From the NCBI RefSeq assembly GCF_950295315.1, contig NC_080172.1, positions 112,547,512 to 112,611,511 on the forward strand: a stretch of 64,000 nucleotides of DNA, written 5' to 3'. The position numbers and the translations under genes were made by a program. Of this stretch, positions 46,157 to 57,115 are shown one piece after another. Positions within the stretch are counted from its first letter, which is position 1. The number at the start of each line of letters is the position of its first letter. Origin of the DNA: Erinaceus europaeus. Taxonomy: Eukaryota; Chordata; Mammalia; Eulipotyphla; Erinaceidae. A model generated the notes under the pieces. That model was not told the DNA's origin and made no database searches. It saw nothing but the letters and a program-made list of their open reading frames with translations.

Positions 46157-46437
46157 GGGGAGTCGGGCTGTAGTGCAGCGGGCTAAGCGCAGGTGGCGCA
46201 AAGCACAAGGACCGGCATAAGGATCCAGGTTCAAACCCCGGCTCCCCACCTGCAGGGGAGTCGCTTCACAGGCAGTGAAGCAGGTCTGCAGGTGTCTATC
46301 TTTCTCTCCTCCTCTCTGTCTTCCCCTTCCTCTCTCCATTTCTCTCTGTCCTACCCAACAATGACAACAACAATAATAACTACAACAATAAAACAAGGGC
46401 AACAAAAGGGAATAAATAAATAAAATAAATATAAAAA
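46157..46437 (+). mobile_element. Young-type tRNA-derived SINE
   Basis: GGGGAGTCGGGCTGTAGTGC, GCGGGCTAAGCGCAGGTGGC, GGTTCAAACCCCGGCTCCCC, CAACAATAATAACTACAAC, AACAAAAGGGAATAAATAAA. Confidence 0.94.
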
Positions 46438-46514
46438 AATTCAGAATTTGTAGAATTTATATTCTACAAATATAAATTGCTCTGAAGAGAAACCAGAGAA
46501 TGTATGTATATACA

Positions 46515-46705
46515 TATGTTTTATTAATTAATTTATTTATTAGATAAAGACAGAGAGGGAAGGGGAGATAGAGAAGGAGAGACAGAGTGACACCTGCAGC
46601 CCTGCTTCACCACTTGTGAAGCTTTCCCTCTATAAAGTGACTTGAGCCTGGGTCTTTACACACAGGAATGTGTGCCATTAACCAGATGTGCCACCACCTG
46701 GTCAA
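46515..46705 (-). mobile_element. tRNA-derived SINE, antisense
   Basis: TTTATTAGATAAAGACAGAG, GACACCTGCAGCCCTGCTTC, GTGCCACCACCTGGTC. Confidence 0.85.
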
Positions 46706-46927
46706 AATTCAGAATTTATTTGGTTCCCTCCCATATCCCTTTTGTCTCTTCCTCTGCCCTAGAGTCTAGCCTCTGTCCTGTTGTCACAGACCTGTCCTCA
46801 GAAGGCTGTGGGTTGATCCAACTATGGGGGGAAATCATGGAGAACAATGAACACGAAAGTCAAGATCTGACTTGTCATTGATGTACAGTATATTATTTGT
46901 TTGTGACCTAACAGACACAAAATAAAG

Positions 46928-47225
46928 GGGGCTGGGCAGTGGCACAGCTGCTTAAGTGTACATAATACCAAACAAAAGTACCCAGGTTCAAGCCCCTGTT
47001 CCCCAACTGAAGAGGATCTGCTTCATAAGTGGTGAAGCAAGTCTGAGGTGTCTATCTTTATCTCTCCCTCTCATTCTCCCCATCAACTCTCTCAATTTTC
47101 TCTCTGACCTATCTAATAAGAATTAGAAAGAAAAGGAAAGAAAAAATGGCCGGCAGAAGCCATGGATTCGTAGTGCTGGCACTGAGTCCCAGTAATAACC
47201 CTGGTGGTAATAAAAAATAAAATAA
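46928..47225 (+). mobile_element. tRNA-derived SINE
   Basis: GGGGGCTGGGCAGTGGCACA, GGTTCAAGCCCCTGTTCCCC, body, then CCAGTAATAACCCTGGTGG and an AAAATAAAATAAAAAG tail. Confidence 0.88.
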
Positions 47226-47669
47226 AAAGACACAAAATAGAAATAAGGCAGGCTTCCCAGATCAAAAGATGATGTTGAGCACAAATAAAATAGCATATGT
47301 GAAAGCGTTTCACATACTCTAAAGCAACATGCCATGAGACCAGGAGAAATTCTTTATGTGGCTACTGTCAAACTTGGGCAAAAGATAAATTTTCTACATG
47401 TATCACATCTAATCTTTGCAACATTCCTGAAAACGTAGGTGTCATCATTGCCTCTGTTCAGGTGATGAAGCCAAGATGTGGAACTCCAGTAGCAGACAAA
47501 GATAGCTGGGGTCACAGAGGTATGACACCATTCCCAGTGCAAAATCTGCTGGCTTGCTACATTTCATCTAGAGAATTACTGGGCTGTTGGAAAAGTTATG
47601 ATGCATTTTTGCATAGAAAAATATGTCCCGGGCTCAGGAGAAAAAAGCAAAACAAACAAACAAAAAACT

Positions 47670-48205
47670 AGTATATTCAGGGGCCCTTTGGAATATAACT
47701 AAAATAGACCTACTAACCGTCTACAAAACGGAGACCCCCTCCCCAACTTTTCATCTGAACTATTTCAGCCTTTAGGTTCATGATTAGTCAACAATTTGTT
47801 TGGCTTTATATATCAACTCTTTTTTCAGCCACCAGGTTCCAGATGCTACTGTGATGCCAACCAGACTTCCCTGAGCATATGACCCCACCAATGTGTTCTA
47901 GAGCCCCACTTCTCCAGAGCCCTACCCCACTAGGGAAAGAGAGAGACAGGCTGGAAGTATGGATTGACCTGTCAATGCCCATGTTCAGCGGGGAAACAAT
48001 TACAGAAGCCAGACCTTCCACCTTCTGCATCCCATAATGACCCTGAGTCCATACTCCCAGAAGGATAAAGAATAGGAAAGCTGTCAGGGGAGGGGATGGG
48101 ATATAGAACTCTGGTGGGGGAACTTTGTGGAGTTGTACCCCTCTTATCCTATGGGGTTTTTTTTAGTGTTTCCTTTTTAGAAATAAAAATTTTAAAAAAA
48201 GAAAT
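47670..48205 (+). repeat. Unclassified repeat family, sense
   Basis: TTTGGAATATAACTAAAATA, CCACCAGGTTCCAGATGCTA, GAAAGAGAGAGACAGGCTGG, GGTGGGGGAACTTTGTGGAG, ending TTTAGAAATAAAAATTTTAA. Confidence 0.87.
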
Positions 48206-48212
48206 TGCAACC

Positions 48213-48420
48213 CAGAGGGACCAGGCTGTACTGCACCTGATTAAGTTCACACACTACAATGCACAAGGATGCAGGTTCAAGCCCCTGGTCTCCACCTGCT
48301 GGGGGAAAGCTTCATGCGTGGTGAAGCTACAGGTATCTCTCTCTGTCTCTCTTCCTCTCTATCTCCCTCTCCCCCCTCAATTTCTCTCTGTCTTTATACA
48401 ATAATAAAGTAATTAAAATA
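48213..48420 (+). mobile_element. tRNA-derived SINE
   Basis: GGGACCAGGCTGTACTGCAC, GGTTCAAGCCCCTGGTCTCC, CTTTATACAATAATAAAGTA. Confidence 0.85.
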
Positions 48421-48576
48421 AACAAAGTATTGTCTTAATGAAAGAGCAATATCTGTGGCCAGGTAGTGATACAACCAGTTGGGTACATATGTTATAATAC
48501 AATGCACAAGGACCTGGGTTCAAACATCCTCCAGGGTGGGAGTCGGGCGGTAGTGCAGTGGGTTAAGTGCAGGTGG

Positions 48577-48732
48577 TGGGATGCATTGGATCGACCTTCC
48601 CGTGGTGCATCCCGTGAGTCCCCATTCATTGGGGAAACTGACAATCCTTCCTAGCCGACTGAATCCACATGGATCCCAGTCACTTTCAAAGCAATTAACT
48701 GGCTACGGAAGAAGGGCAAACGCTAGAAGAAG
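48577..48732 (+). mobile_element. 156-bp non-autonomous retroelement with candidate HDV-like ribozyme
   Basis: A short element is flanked by perfect 12-bp duplications AAGTGCAGGTGG (48565-48576, 48733-48744). It belongs to neither SINE family above. Its last 38 nt (48695-48732), ending CAAACGCTAGAAGAAG, match the 3' end of the LINE fragment at 53615-54419 with one difference. Its first 70 nt can form an HDV-like double pseudoknot (separate entry). There is no poly(A) tail; it ends in GAAGAAG, as RTE-like elements end in short repeats. I infer a SINE or internally deleted derivative mobilised by that LINE. Confidence 0.82.
48578..48647 (+). ncRNA. Candidate HDV-like self-cleaving ribozyme at the element's 5' end
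   Basis: Helices drawn from the sequence: P1 GGGATGC (48578-48584) with GCATCCC (48607-48613), 7 bp; P2 GGAT (48588-48591) with ATCC (48644-48647), 4 bp; P3 ACC (48594-48596) with GGT (48604-48606), next to P1 as in HDV; L3 TTCCCGT, 7 nt; P4 TCCCCA (48619-48624) with TGGGGA (48630-48635). The P4/P2 joining strand holds CTGA (48638-48641), which fits the C-N-R-A form around the catalytic cytosine. Cleavage would fall just 5' of the first G, at the element's own 5' terminus. Such ribozymes are known at the 5' ends of R2, RTE and other LINEs. P2 is short. Activity is inferred. Confidence 0.6.
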
Positions 48733-49964
48733 AAGTGCAGGTGGCGCAAAGCTCAAGGACCGGCGTAAGGATCCCGGTTCGAGCCCCGGGCTCCCCAACT
48801 TCAGGGGAGTCACTTCACAGGCGGTGAAGCAGGTCTACAAGTGTCTGTCTTTCTCTCCTCCTCTTTGTCTTCCCCTCCTCTCTCCATTTCTCTCTGTCCT
48901 GTCCAACAATGACATCAGTAACAACTGCAATAATAACTATAACAACAATGAAAAACAACAAAGGAAAATAAATATTTAAAAAATTAATAAAAAAATAAAA
49001 CATCCTGCAGGGGAAAAGCTTCACAAGTGGTGAAGTAGGGCTACAGGTGCTTCTCTGTCTCTCTTCCTCTCTGTTTGCCTCTCCTCTCTCAATTTCTCTC
49101 CATCTTTACCCAATAATTAATTAATTAAAAATAAATATTCAAAAAATAAAGCAACCCAGAGTGGTAATAATGCACATTCGTGAGGCCAAATCTCCAAAAT
49201 AATAATAATAATAATAATACAAAGGAGTGCCCCCACACTTCCCCCCCAAAGGACCCTCCAAATGTAATCATCTTAACATCTTGTACAGATCTGACCCAGA
49301 GTGCCACACACACAGAGTATAACTATGAGGGGGCTGCCTCAGGCCACCTCAGGCCTCAGGCCACCCTGAGTGACACAGCTCTGAAATTGTCTTCTGGTTA
49401 ATCCTAACTCACCCTGGGTCATCAATCCCATAGTCACAAAGGGCTGCAAAGGTGAGCAACAAGGTGGGTCTGGGCAAAATACACAGCCTTGGGGGGCGGG
49501 CAACAACAAGGTTCTGAGTCACCGGCGTGTGGCGTCTTCCAGACTCCCCCTGAGCCCACTCAGCAAATAAATCTCTCTGTGTTCTGGTTCTGTATCTCTT
49601 GGTCTGTGCCTCTGGATCTAGGCATCAGACCAAAGCCACAGACCCTTCTCAGTAACAAACAGTTGGGTGAGAGTACAAAGATCTTCATTCAACCTCCTTG
49701 CTTGTTATGTGTTTCACACTAAGGAGAGCAACACTGAAAATCCTGTACAAATCAAAGTCGAGGGCATCTTAACAGTCCGGGCCATTTCAAGTTCATACGT
49801 TTTCTGCTTGAAGTGGCCAAGACTCAGGAAGCTTATTCTTATAACTTCTCGGTCCTAGAAACTGAGTGGCAAGGCACAAAAGAGGAATGAGCAAGAGGGT
49901 AGAGGGATAGTGATTGCTGTTTCATGGGGACAGGGTACTCTGCATTCAGTAACTCACTATGGTA

Positions 49965-50158
49965 TTTAGTACTTTTATTTAGTTAGTATTGTATTGCGAC
50001 AGGGAGAGGGAGAGGGAGATCGAGAGGGAGAGAGACAGAGAAAGACATCCATAGCTCTACTTCACTCATGAAGCTTTCCCCCTGCAGGTAGGGACCAGGG
50101 ACTTGAACCTGGGTCCTTGTGTGTGTTTAACCAGGTATACCACCACTGGGCCCCTCTC
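49965..50158 (-). mobile_element. tRNA-derived SINE, antisense
   Basis: TTTTATTTAGTTAGTATTGT tail side, CCCCCTGCAGGTAGGGACC, GTATACCACCACTGGGCCCC head. Confidence 0.87.
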
Positions 50159-50718
50159 GCGAAGGTACTTAGAACTTTCAACTAACTCCTCATGGTTCTT
50201 AAGATGGCAATTTCTTATTGCATTGATGTGGGTCAATCCAGGTCCTCTGCCTCCCTTGCCAACAGTGGTGGGGGACCAGAGCAGCCCCTGGGGGTCACTC
50301 CTGGTGTTGAGGGTGACGTGTGCGGGGAGGAAGAAGCCACACCAGACTCCAGCTCGAGGAGAAGCCTCTGAGGGACACCTCGTTTATTAGGGGGATCCAA
50401 GCAAGCAGATACACCCTTAGCCCAGAAAGAAAGTTGAGGCAATCTTTAACCCAAATGCAATGCAACACAGTGCATAGTTACATTGTGACCTACATAGAAT
50501 TTGATCACAACTGAACATTACCACACAAGGCTTGGTCATGAGCTCAACAATGCAGTTTTCTCTGGGGGTAAATTACAGGCACTTAAGGGAGGAGGGGAGG
50601 GAGCAATTGAGTAAGATCAGGATATATGCGGAGATTTTCATGTCGTCCATACACAATACACAGTAATTCATGGCCTTTGTTTTAAGGGGACAGAGTGGCA
50701 TGCACAGAAACCTAGCCT

Positions 50719-50892
50719 CTGGGGAGTCAGGCGGTAGTGCAGCCGGTTAAGGCAATGTGGTGCAAAGCGCAAGGACCAGCATAAGGATCCTGGTTCGAGC
50801 CCCCCCCCACCAGTCCCCCAGCTCCCCACCTGCAGGGGAGTCACTTCACAGGTGGTGAAGCAGGTCTGCAGGTGTTTATCTTTCTCTTTTTT
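50719..50892 (+). mobile_element. Young-type SINE, 3'-shortened
   Basis: GGGGAGTCAGGCGGTAGTGC, GTGCAAAGCGCAAGGACC, a local C-run (CCCCCCCC near 50800), CAGGTGTTTATCTTTCTC. The distal body is missing. Confidence 0.87.
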
Positions 50893-53614
50893 TTTCCTTC
50901 CTCCCTCATCATCATTTCACATCCATCAAAATTCCAAAACCATGACATGAAGCTCACACACATGGCCCAGTAGAGAGCAGAGGGAAGCCATGGTTATCAT
51001 CAGGCCAGCCCATGGGAAACCACAGCTTACTGTGTTGGGAAGCCACCAGCCCTGAGTGCTGGTCCAAGATTTGCCACAAACTCTGCCCAGCCTCAGGCCA
51101 TTCACAACATTTCTGGGGCTGTTTCTCCATCCATAGTTCCTTTAAAATCTCTCTCACATCTGGTATTCTTTTTTGTAATATTTTATTTATTTATTTATTT
51201 TTCTTTTTTTTAATTTCTTTCTTTATTGGGGAATTAATGTTCTACATTCAACAGTAAATACAATAGTTTGTACATGGATCACATTCCCTAGTTTCCCATT
51301 TAATAATACAACCCCCACTATGTCATTTATCATCCTTCATGGATGTGTATTCTCCCCACCCACCCACCCCAGAGTCTTTTACATTGGTGCAATACGCCAA
51401 TTACATTTCAGGTTCTACTTGTGTTTTCTTTTCTGATCTTGTTTTTCAACTTCTGCCTGAGAGTGAGATCATCCCATATTCATCCTTCTGTTTCTGACTT
51501 ATTTCACATAACATGAATTTTTCAAGGTCCATCCAAGATCGGCTGAAAACGGTGAAGTCACCATTTTTTAAAGCTGAGCAGTATTCCATTCTGTATATAG
51601 ACCACAAGTTGCTCAGCCACTCATCTGTTGTTGGACACCTGAGTTGCTTCCAGGTTTTGGCTATTACAAATTGTGCTGCCAAGAACATATGTGTACACAG
51701 ATCTTTTTAGATGGATGTGTTGGGTTCCTTAGGATATATCCCCAGGAGAGGAATTGCAGGATCATAGGGTAGGTCCATTTCTAGCCTTCTGAGAGTTCAC
51801 CAGACTGTTCTCCATAGAGGTTGGACCAATTTACATTCCCACCAGCAGTGTAGGAGGGTTCCTTTGACCCCACACCCTCTCCAGCATTTGCTGCTGTTAC
51901 CTTTTCTGATGTATGACATTCTCACAGGTGTGAAGTGATATTTCATTGTTGTCTTTATATGCATTTCTCTGACAAACAGAGACTTGGAGCATTTTTTCAT
52001 GTGGTTCTCGGCCTTTTGGATCTCTTCTGTGGTGAATATTCTGTCCAAGTCCTCCCCCCATTTTTGGATGGGGTTATTTGTTGTCTTGTTGTTGAGTCTG
52101 GCAAGCTCTTTATATATGTTGGTTATTAAACTCTTATCTGATGTATGGCATGTAAAGATCTTCTCCCATTCTGTGAGGGGTCTCTTGATTTGGGTAGTGG
52201 TTTCTTTTGCTGTGAAGAAGCTTTTTAATTTGATGTAGTCCCATAGGTTTATACTTGCCTTAGTCTTCCTTGTAATTGGATTCGTTTCATTGAAAATGTC
52301 TTTAAAATTTATGTGGAAAAGAGTTCTGCCAATATTTTCCTCTAAGTATTTGATAGTTTGTGGTCTAACATCCAAGCCCTTGATCCACTTGGAATTTATT
52401 TTTGTATTTGGTGAAATATAGTGGTTCAGTTTCATTCTTCTGCATGTTCAACCCATTGTTTCCAACACCATTTGTTGAAGAGACTCTACTTTCCCCATTT
52501 AATAGTCTGGGCAACTTTGTCAAACATTAGATGACCATATGTGTGGGGGCTCACTTCTGGGCTCTCAATTCTATTCCACTGGTCAGTGTGTCTATTCATG
52601 TTCCAGTACCAAGCAATTTTGATGACAATGGCCCTGTAATACAGTTTGAAATCTGGAAGTCTGATGCCTCCGGTTCTATTCTTTTTTCTCAAGATTGTTT
52701 TGGCAATTCTAGGTCTTTTCTGGTTCCAGATAAACATTTGTAGCATTTGTTCTATTCTCCTAAAAAATGTGCTTGGGATCTTGATGAGGATAGCATTAAA
52801 TTTGTAGATGGCTCTGGGTAATATATTCATTTTTATGATGTTAATTCTTCCAACCCATGAACATGGAATATCTTTCCACTTCTTTGTGTCTTTTTCAATT
52901 TTCTGAGTAGTGACTCATAATTTTCAGTATACAAGTCTTTCACTTCTTTGGCTAGATTTACTCCTAGATATTTTATTGTTTTTGTTGCTATAGTAAAAGG
53001 AATTGATTTCTGGATTTTAATTTCTTCTAACTTAGTGTTTGCATAGAGGAATGCCACTGACTTTTGAATGTCAATTTTATAGCCTGACACTATACTGTAT
53101 TGCCTGATGATTTCCAAAAGCTTCTTGCTGGATTCCTTAGGTTTTTCTGTGTATACTATCATGTCATCTGTAAATAAGGAGAGTTTGACTTCTTCTCTTC
53201 CTATCTATATCCCTTTAATTCCTTGCTCCTGCCTGATTGCTACGGCAAGAACTTCCAACACTGTGTTAAATAGTAATGGTGATAGTGGGCAGCCCTGTCT
53301 AGTACCTGATCTGAGTGGATATGCTTCCAGTTTTTCACCATTGAGTATGATGTTGGCTGTAGGTTTGCTATATATAGACTCCACTATCTTCATGAATTTT
53401 CCATCTGTTACCATTTTTTGTAGTGTTTTGATGATAAAGGGATATTGTATTTTGTCAAAGGCTTTCTCTGCATCTATTGATATGACCATGTGGTTTTTGG
53501 TCTTGCTTTTGTTGATGTGGTGGATCACATTGATTGATTTACATATATTAAACCAACTTTGTATGCCTGGGATAAACCCCACTTGGTCATGATGAACAAT
53601 CTTTTTAATATACT

Positions 53615-54419
53615 TCTTCTAGCGTTTGCCCTTCTTCCGTAGCCAGTCAACAGCGTCAGGTTGAGCCTGATGTAAAGTTTCGAGACCTCCTTTGAATCTG
53701 GAGAGGTGGCAGTCGTTGACTATGTGGGTCATAGTCTGTCTGGAGCCGCAGGGGCAGTTCGGGTCATCTCTGGCTCCCCAGCGATGGAACATAGCAGCGC
53801 ACTGGCCATGGCCTGTTCAATACCGAATGAGGAGGGCCCAATCATAACGTGCTAGGTCAAAGCCGGGTTGACGCTTGCAGGGGTCTGTGATGAGGTGTTT
53901 GTTCTTTACCTCAGCTGACTGCCAACTCTGTTTCCAAGAGTCTGGAACAGAGAAGTTCAGTTTAGGCGTAGGGGACCTAAACTGGATGACGAGACGTCAA
54001 GCATTGGACAGGGTGGGCGAAGATATCCGCGTATATTGGCAGATCCGGTCAAGCGTAGATGTGGGAAATGAATTTAGATGATGCCGCATCCCGACGAATA
54101 TCTGGCGGGGCGATGTTGCTAAGAACTGGCAGCCATGGAACCAGGGTGGAACGGATGGTTCCAGAAATTATCCTCATGGAGGAATATAATTTGGAATTGA
54201 CCAAGTGGGCATGGGGGCTACGGAACCATACTGGGGCACAGTATTCTGCAGTGGAATAGCATAATGCCAGAGATGATGATCGTAGTGTGGAAGCGCTCGC
54301 GCCCCATGAGGAGCTGCCAGTCTTGCAATGATGTGATTCCTCGCGCCCACCTTGCTGCAGTTTTTATGAGATGTTTGTGAAATGACAGAGTGCGATCGAG
54401 AGTAACGCTCTCGATCGAG
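53615..54419 (-). mobile_element. 3' end of an unfamiliar non-LTR retrotransposon inserted in L1
   Basis: On the minus strand a broken coding frame runs from the end of the RT palm/thumb ([19 protein letters not shown]) through NIAPPDIRRDAASSKFISHI to a C-terminal CPCGSRQTMTHIVNDC, then FKGGLETLHQAQPDAVDWLR and KKGKR-stop. The stop codon TAG is followed only by AAGAAG, so there is almost no 3' UTR. CxC...H...C ends of this kind occur in LINE polyproteins common in invertebrates; they differ from L1 and from the BovB C-terminus. TACT repeats at both borders (53611-53614, 54420-54423) suggest a short target duplication. Frameshifts show it is dead. Family assignment is uncertain. Confidence 0.83.
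54393..54416. repeat. Inverted repeat at the LINE fragment's 5' junction
   Basis: CGATCGAGAG (54393-54402) and CTCTCGATCG (54408-54417, to within one base) form a perfect 10-bp stem with a TAACG loop, a few bases from the truncated 5' border. One arm is LINE coding sequence; the other looks like a copied-back terminus. Confidence 0.75.
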
Positions 54420-56084
54420 TACTGCTGTATCCGGTTGGCTAGAATTATGTTCAATATTTTCACATCTATGTTCATCAGAGATATTGGTCTGTAGTTTTCT
54501 TTTGTGGTTGTGTCCCTGTCTGCTTTTGGTATCAGAGTGAAGTTGGTTTCATAGAAGCTGGCAGGGAGTATTCCAGTGTCTTCAATCTTCTGGAAGACTT
54601 TAAAAAGTACAGGTATTAGTTCTTCTTTGAAGGTTTTGTAGAATTCTTTTATAAAACTGTCTGGTTCAGGACTTTTATTTTTGGGGAGATTTTTGATAAC
54701 TGTTTCAATTTCATTAGCTGTGATGGGCCTGTTCATGTTATCCACTTCCTCTTTACTTAGTTTTGGAAGTTGGTAGGTATCTAGGAAATTGTCCATTTCT
54801 TCCAGGTTCTCTAGCTTGGTGGCATATAGTTGTTCATAGAAGCCTCGCATGATAAGGTGAATTTCTGTGGTGTCTGTTGTGATATCTCCTCTTTCATTTA
54901 CTATCCAATTTATTTGGGTCTTCTCCCTTTTTTGTTTTGTGAGTCTGGCTAAAGGTTTGTCGATTTTGTTCACTCTTTTGAAGAACTAACATTTACTTTC
55001 GTTGATCTTTTGTATGGTTTTCTTATTCTCAGTGTTATTTATTTCTGCCCTAACTTTAGTGATTTCTGTCCTTCTGATTGCTTTAGGGTTCCTTTGTTGT
55101 TCTTCTTCTAGGTCTTTAAGATGTGCAGTCAGGCTGTTTATTTGTGCTTTTTCTTGTTTGCTAATGTGTGCTTGTATAGCTATGAACTTCCCTCTCAGTA
55201 CTGCCTTAGCTGTGTCCCAAATATTTTGATAGCTTGTGTCTTCATTTTCATTGAACTCTCGAAACATTTTGATTTCTTCCTTGATTTCCTCTTTGACCCA
55301 GAAGTTGTTAAGAAGTGTACTGTTGAGCTTCCACATTTTGGGACTGTTACTAATCTTTTGTTGATTGTTAAAAGTGTTAGTTTCATTCCACTGTGGTCTG
55401 AGGAGATGCTTGGGATGATTTCAATGTTCTTGAATTGGCTGATGCTGTCTTTGTGGCCTAATATATGGTCTATCCTTGAGAATGACCCATGTATATTTGA
55501 GTAAAATGTGTATTCCAGTTTCTTGGGATGAATGACTCTGAAAATGTCCAATAGTTCTAGTTTATCTCTCTCTTCATTTAGCTCCCTTATGTCTTTATTG
55601 ATATTCTGCCTGGATGATCTGTCAAGTTGAGAGAATGGGGTGGGGTGTTGCAGTCCCCTACTATGACTGTGTTGCTGTTAATATATTGCTGTAGCTCTTT
55701 CAGTAGAAGTTTGATGTATTTAGATAGCTTCTCATTGGGTGCATAGATGTTAATAATTGTTAAGTCCTCTTGATTGACTGAGCCTCTGAGCATTAAGTAG
55801 TCTCTATTCCTATCTTTTTTAATCTTATCTATTTTAAAGTCTATCCTGTCAGATATAAGAATAGCTGTTCCTGCCCTTTTTTGTGGGTCATTGGCTTGTA
55901 TGATAGTTTTCCATCCTTTCACTTTAAGTCTGTGTTTATCTTGTTGAGTTAGATGGGTTTCCTGTAGACAGCATATTGTTGGGTTATGTTTTCTGATCCA
56001 TCTTCCTACTCTGTGTCTTTTAATAGGTGAATTCAGGCCATTGACATTTACTGATATCAAAGATTCAAGATATTTTGATGCCAT

Positions 56085-57115
56085 TCTTGTAGAGTTTTAG
56101 AGTGTTTTGATATATGTCCTATTTGTGGTGGTCTCATTGTTTATAGGAGACCTTTCAGAACTTCTTTCAGAGCAGGCTTGGTGATAGTTGATTCCTTCAA
56201 CTGTTGCTTGTCTGAGAAGGTTTTGATGCTTCCATCTAGTCTGAATGATAGTCTAGCAGGATATAGTATTCTTGGTTGAAAGCCTTTCTCATTGAGCACT
56301 CAATAGATATCTTGCCATTCTCTTCTGGCCTGTAGTGTTAGTATGGAGAAGTCTGCTGCTAATCTTATGGGTTTTCCTTTGTAGGTGACTCTTTGTTTTT
56401 GTCTTGCAGCCTTCAGGATCCTTTCTTTATCCTTATTCCTTTCCATTCTATGTATGATATGTCTTGGTGTCTTTAGGTCTGGGTTAATTCTTTTTGGGAC
56501 CCTCTGGGCTTCTTGAATCTTTATGTCTTTGATGTTGTCTAGACTAGAGAAGTTTTCAGCTATTATGGCCTGGAAAATGCTTTCTTCTTCTCCTTCTATT
56601 TCTTCCTCTGGTATGCCAATAATGCGTATATTGTTTCTTTTAAAGTCATCCCATAGGACTCTGTTGTTGTTTTCAGCATCTCTTAATCGCTTTTTGAGAT
56701 CTCTTACTTTTTTTTTAGTTGTCTCTAATTCATCCTCAATCTTGCTAATTCTGTCTTCAGCCTCATTGATTCTATTCTCTCTGCCCTCTACTGTTTTCTA
56801 GAGTTCATCTATTTTGTTTCCCTGTTCTGATACTGTTTTAGTTTGTTCAGCTAGTTGTGTTCTTAGCTCAGCGATTTCAGCTTTCAGCTCTCTAATAACC
56901 ATGAGATAATTAGTATTTTCTTCCATATTCTCATTTTTTGTTCCTGTATTTCTGATTACAATTTTTTCAAATTCTTTACTCACTCCTGTTATTATTTCCT
57001 TAGCTAATGTTTGGATGTTGAACTCGTTATTTTGTGCTTCACCCTCTGGAGGACTTTTATCTGGACTTTTGTCCTGGTTTGATTCTCCAATACTTCTTCT
57101 TGTTGTTTTAACCAT
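56085..57115 (-). pseudogene. L1 ORF1 (degenerate)
   Basis: It opens MVKTTRRSIGESNQDK and carries a hydrophilic N-terminus, then a heptad-like coiled-coil stretch (around IRELKAEIAELRTQLAEQTK) typical of the trimerising part of L1 ORF1p. An early stop near 56798 and later frame changes break it before the RNA-binding domain. Confidence 0.85.

Larger units (their letters stand above)
48538..49002 (+). mobile_element. Young-type SINE, itself split by a 156-bp element
   Basis: Head GGGAGTCGGGCGGTAGTGC at 48538-48576, then the foreign 156 bp, then 48733-49002 (GGCGCAAAGCTCAAGGACCG to AAGGAAAATAAATATTT). The interrupted A-box region gives the 12-bp duplication AAGTGCAGGTGG. Confidence 0.9.
48455..49140 (+). 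mobile_element. CCAGGCAGTGG-type SINE split by a younger SINE
   Basis: The host SINE head lies at 48455-48537 (GGCCAGGTAGTGATACAACC) and its body at about 49003-49140 (GGGGAAAAGCTTCACAAGTG to AATTAATTAATTAAAAAT). The CATCCTCCAGGG / CATCCTGCAGGG duplication marks the inserted younger SINE. Confidence 0.85.
51446..56084 (-). pseudogene. L1 ORF2 (endonuclease/reverse transcriptase), frameshifted and interrupted
   Basis: Endonuclease motifs appear at 55.6-56.08 kb (SVNVNGLNSPIKRHRV, CCLQETHL, KRAGTAILISD, INIYAPN). RT motifs follow: [16 protein letters not shown] (54.5 kb) before the insertion, [23 protein letters not shown] and [14 protein letters not shown] (53.2-53.6 kb) after it. The C-terminal Cys-rich part [20 protein letters not shown] lies at 51.8-51.9 kb. 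At least six frame changes are visible. Without the insertion the length is about 3.83 kb, normal for L1 ORF2. Confidence 0.92.

Noticed and set aside
53615..54419. BovB-type RTE
   Set aside because: The C-terminus with CPCG and TMTHIVNDC differs from the BovB C-terminal region as I know it, although the short-repeat tail is RTE-like. I left the family open.
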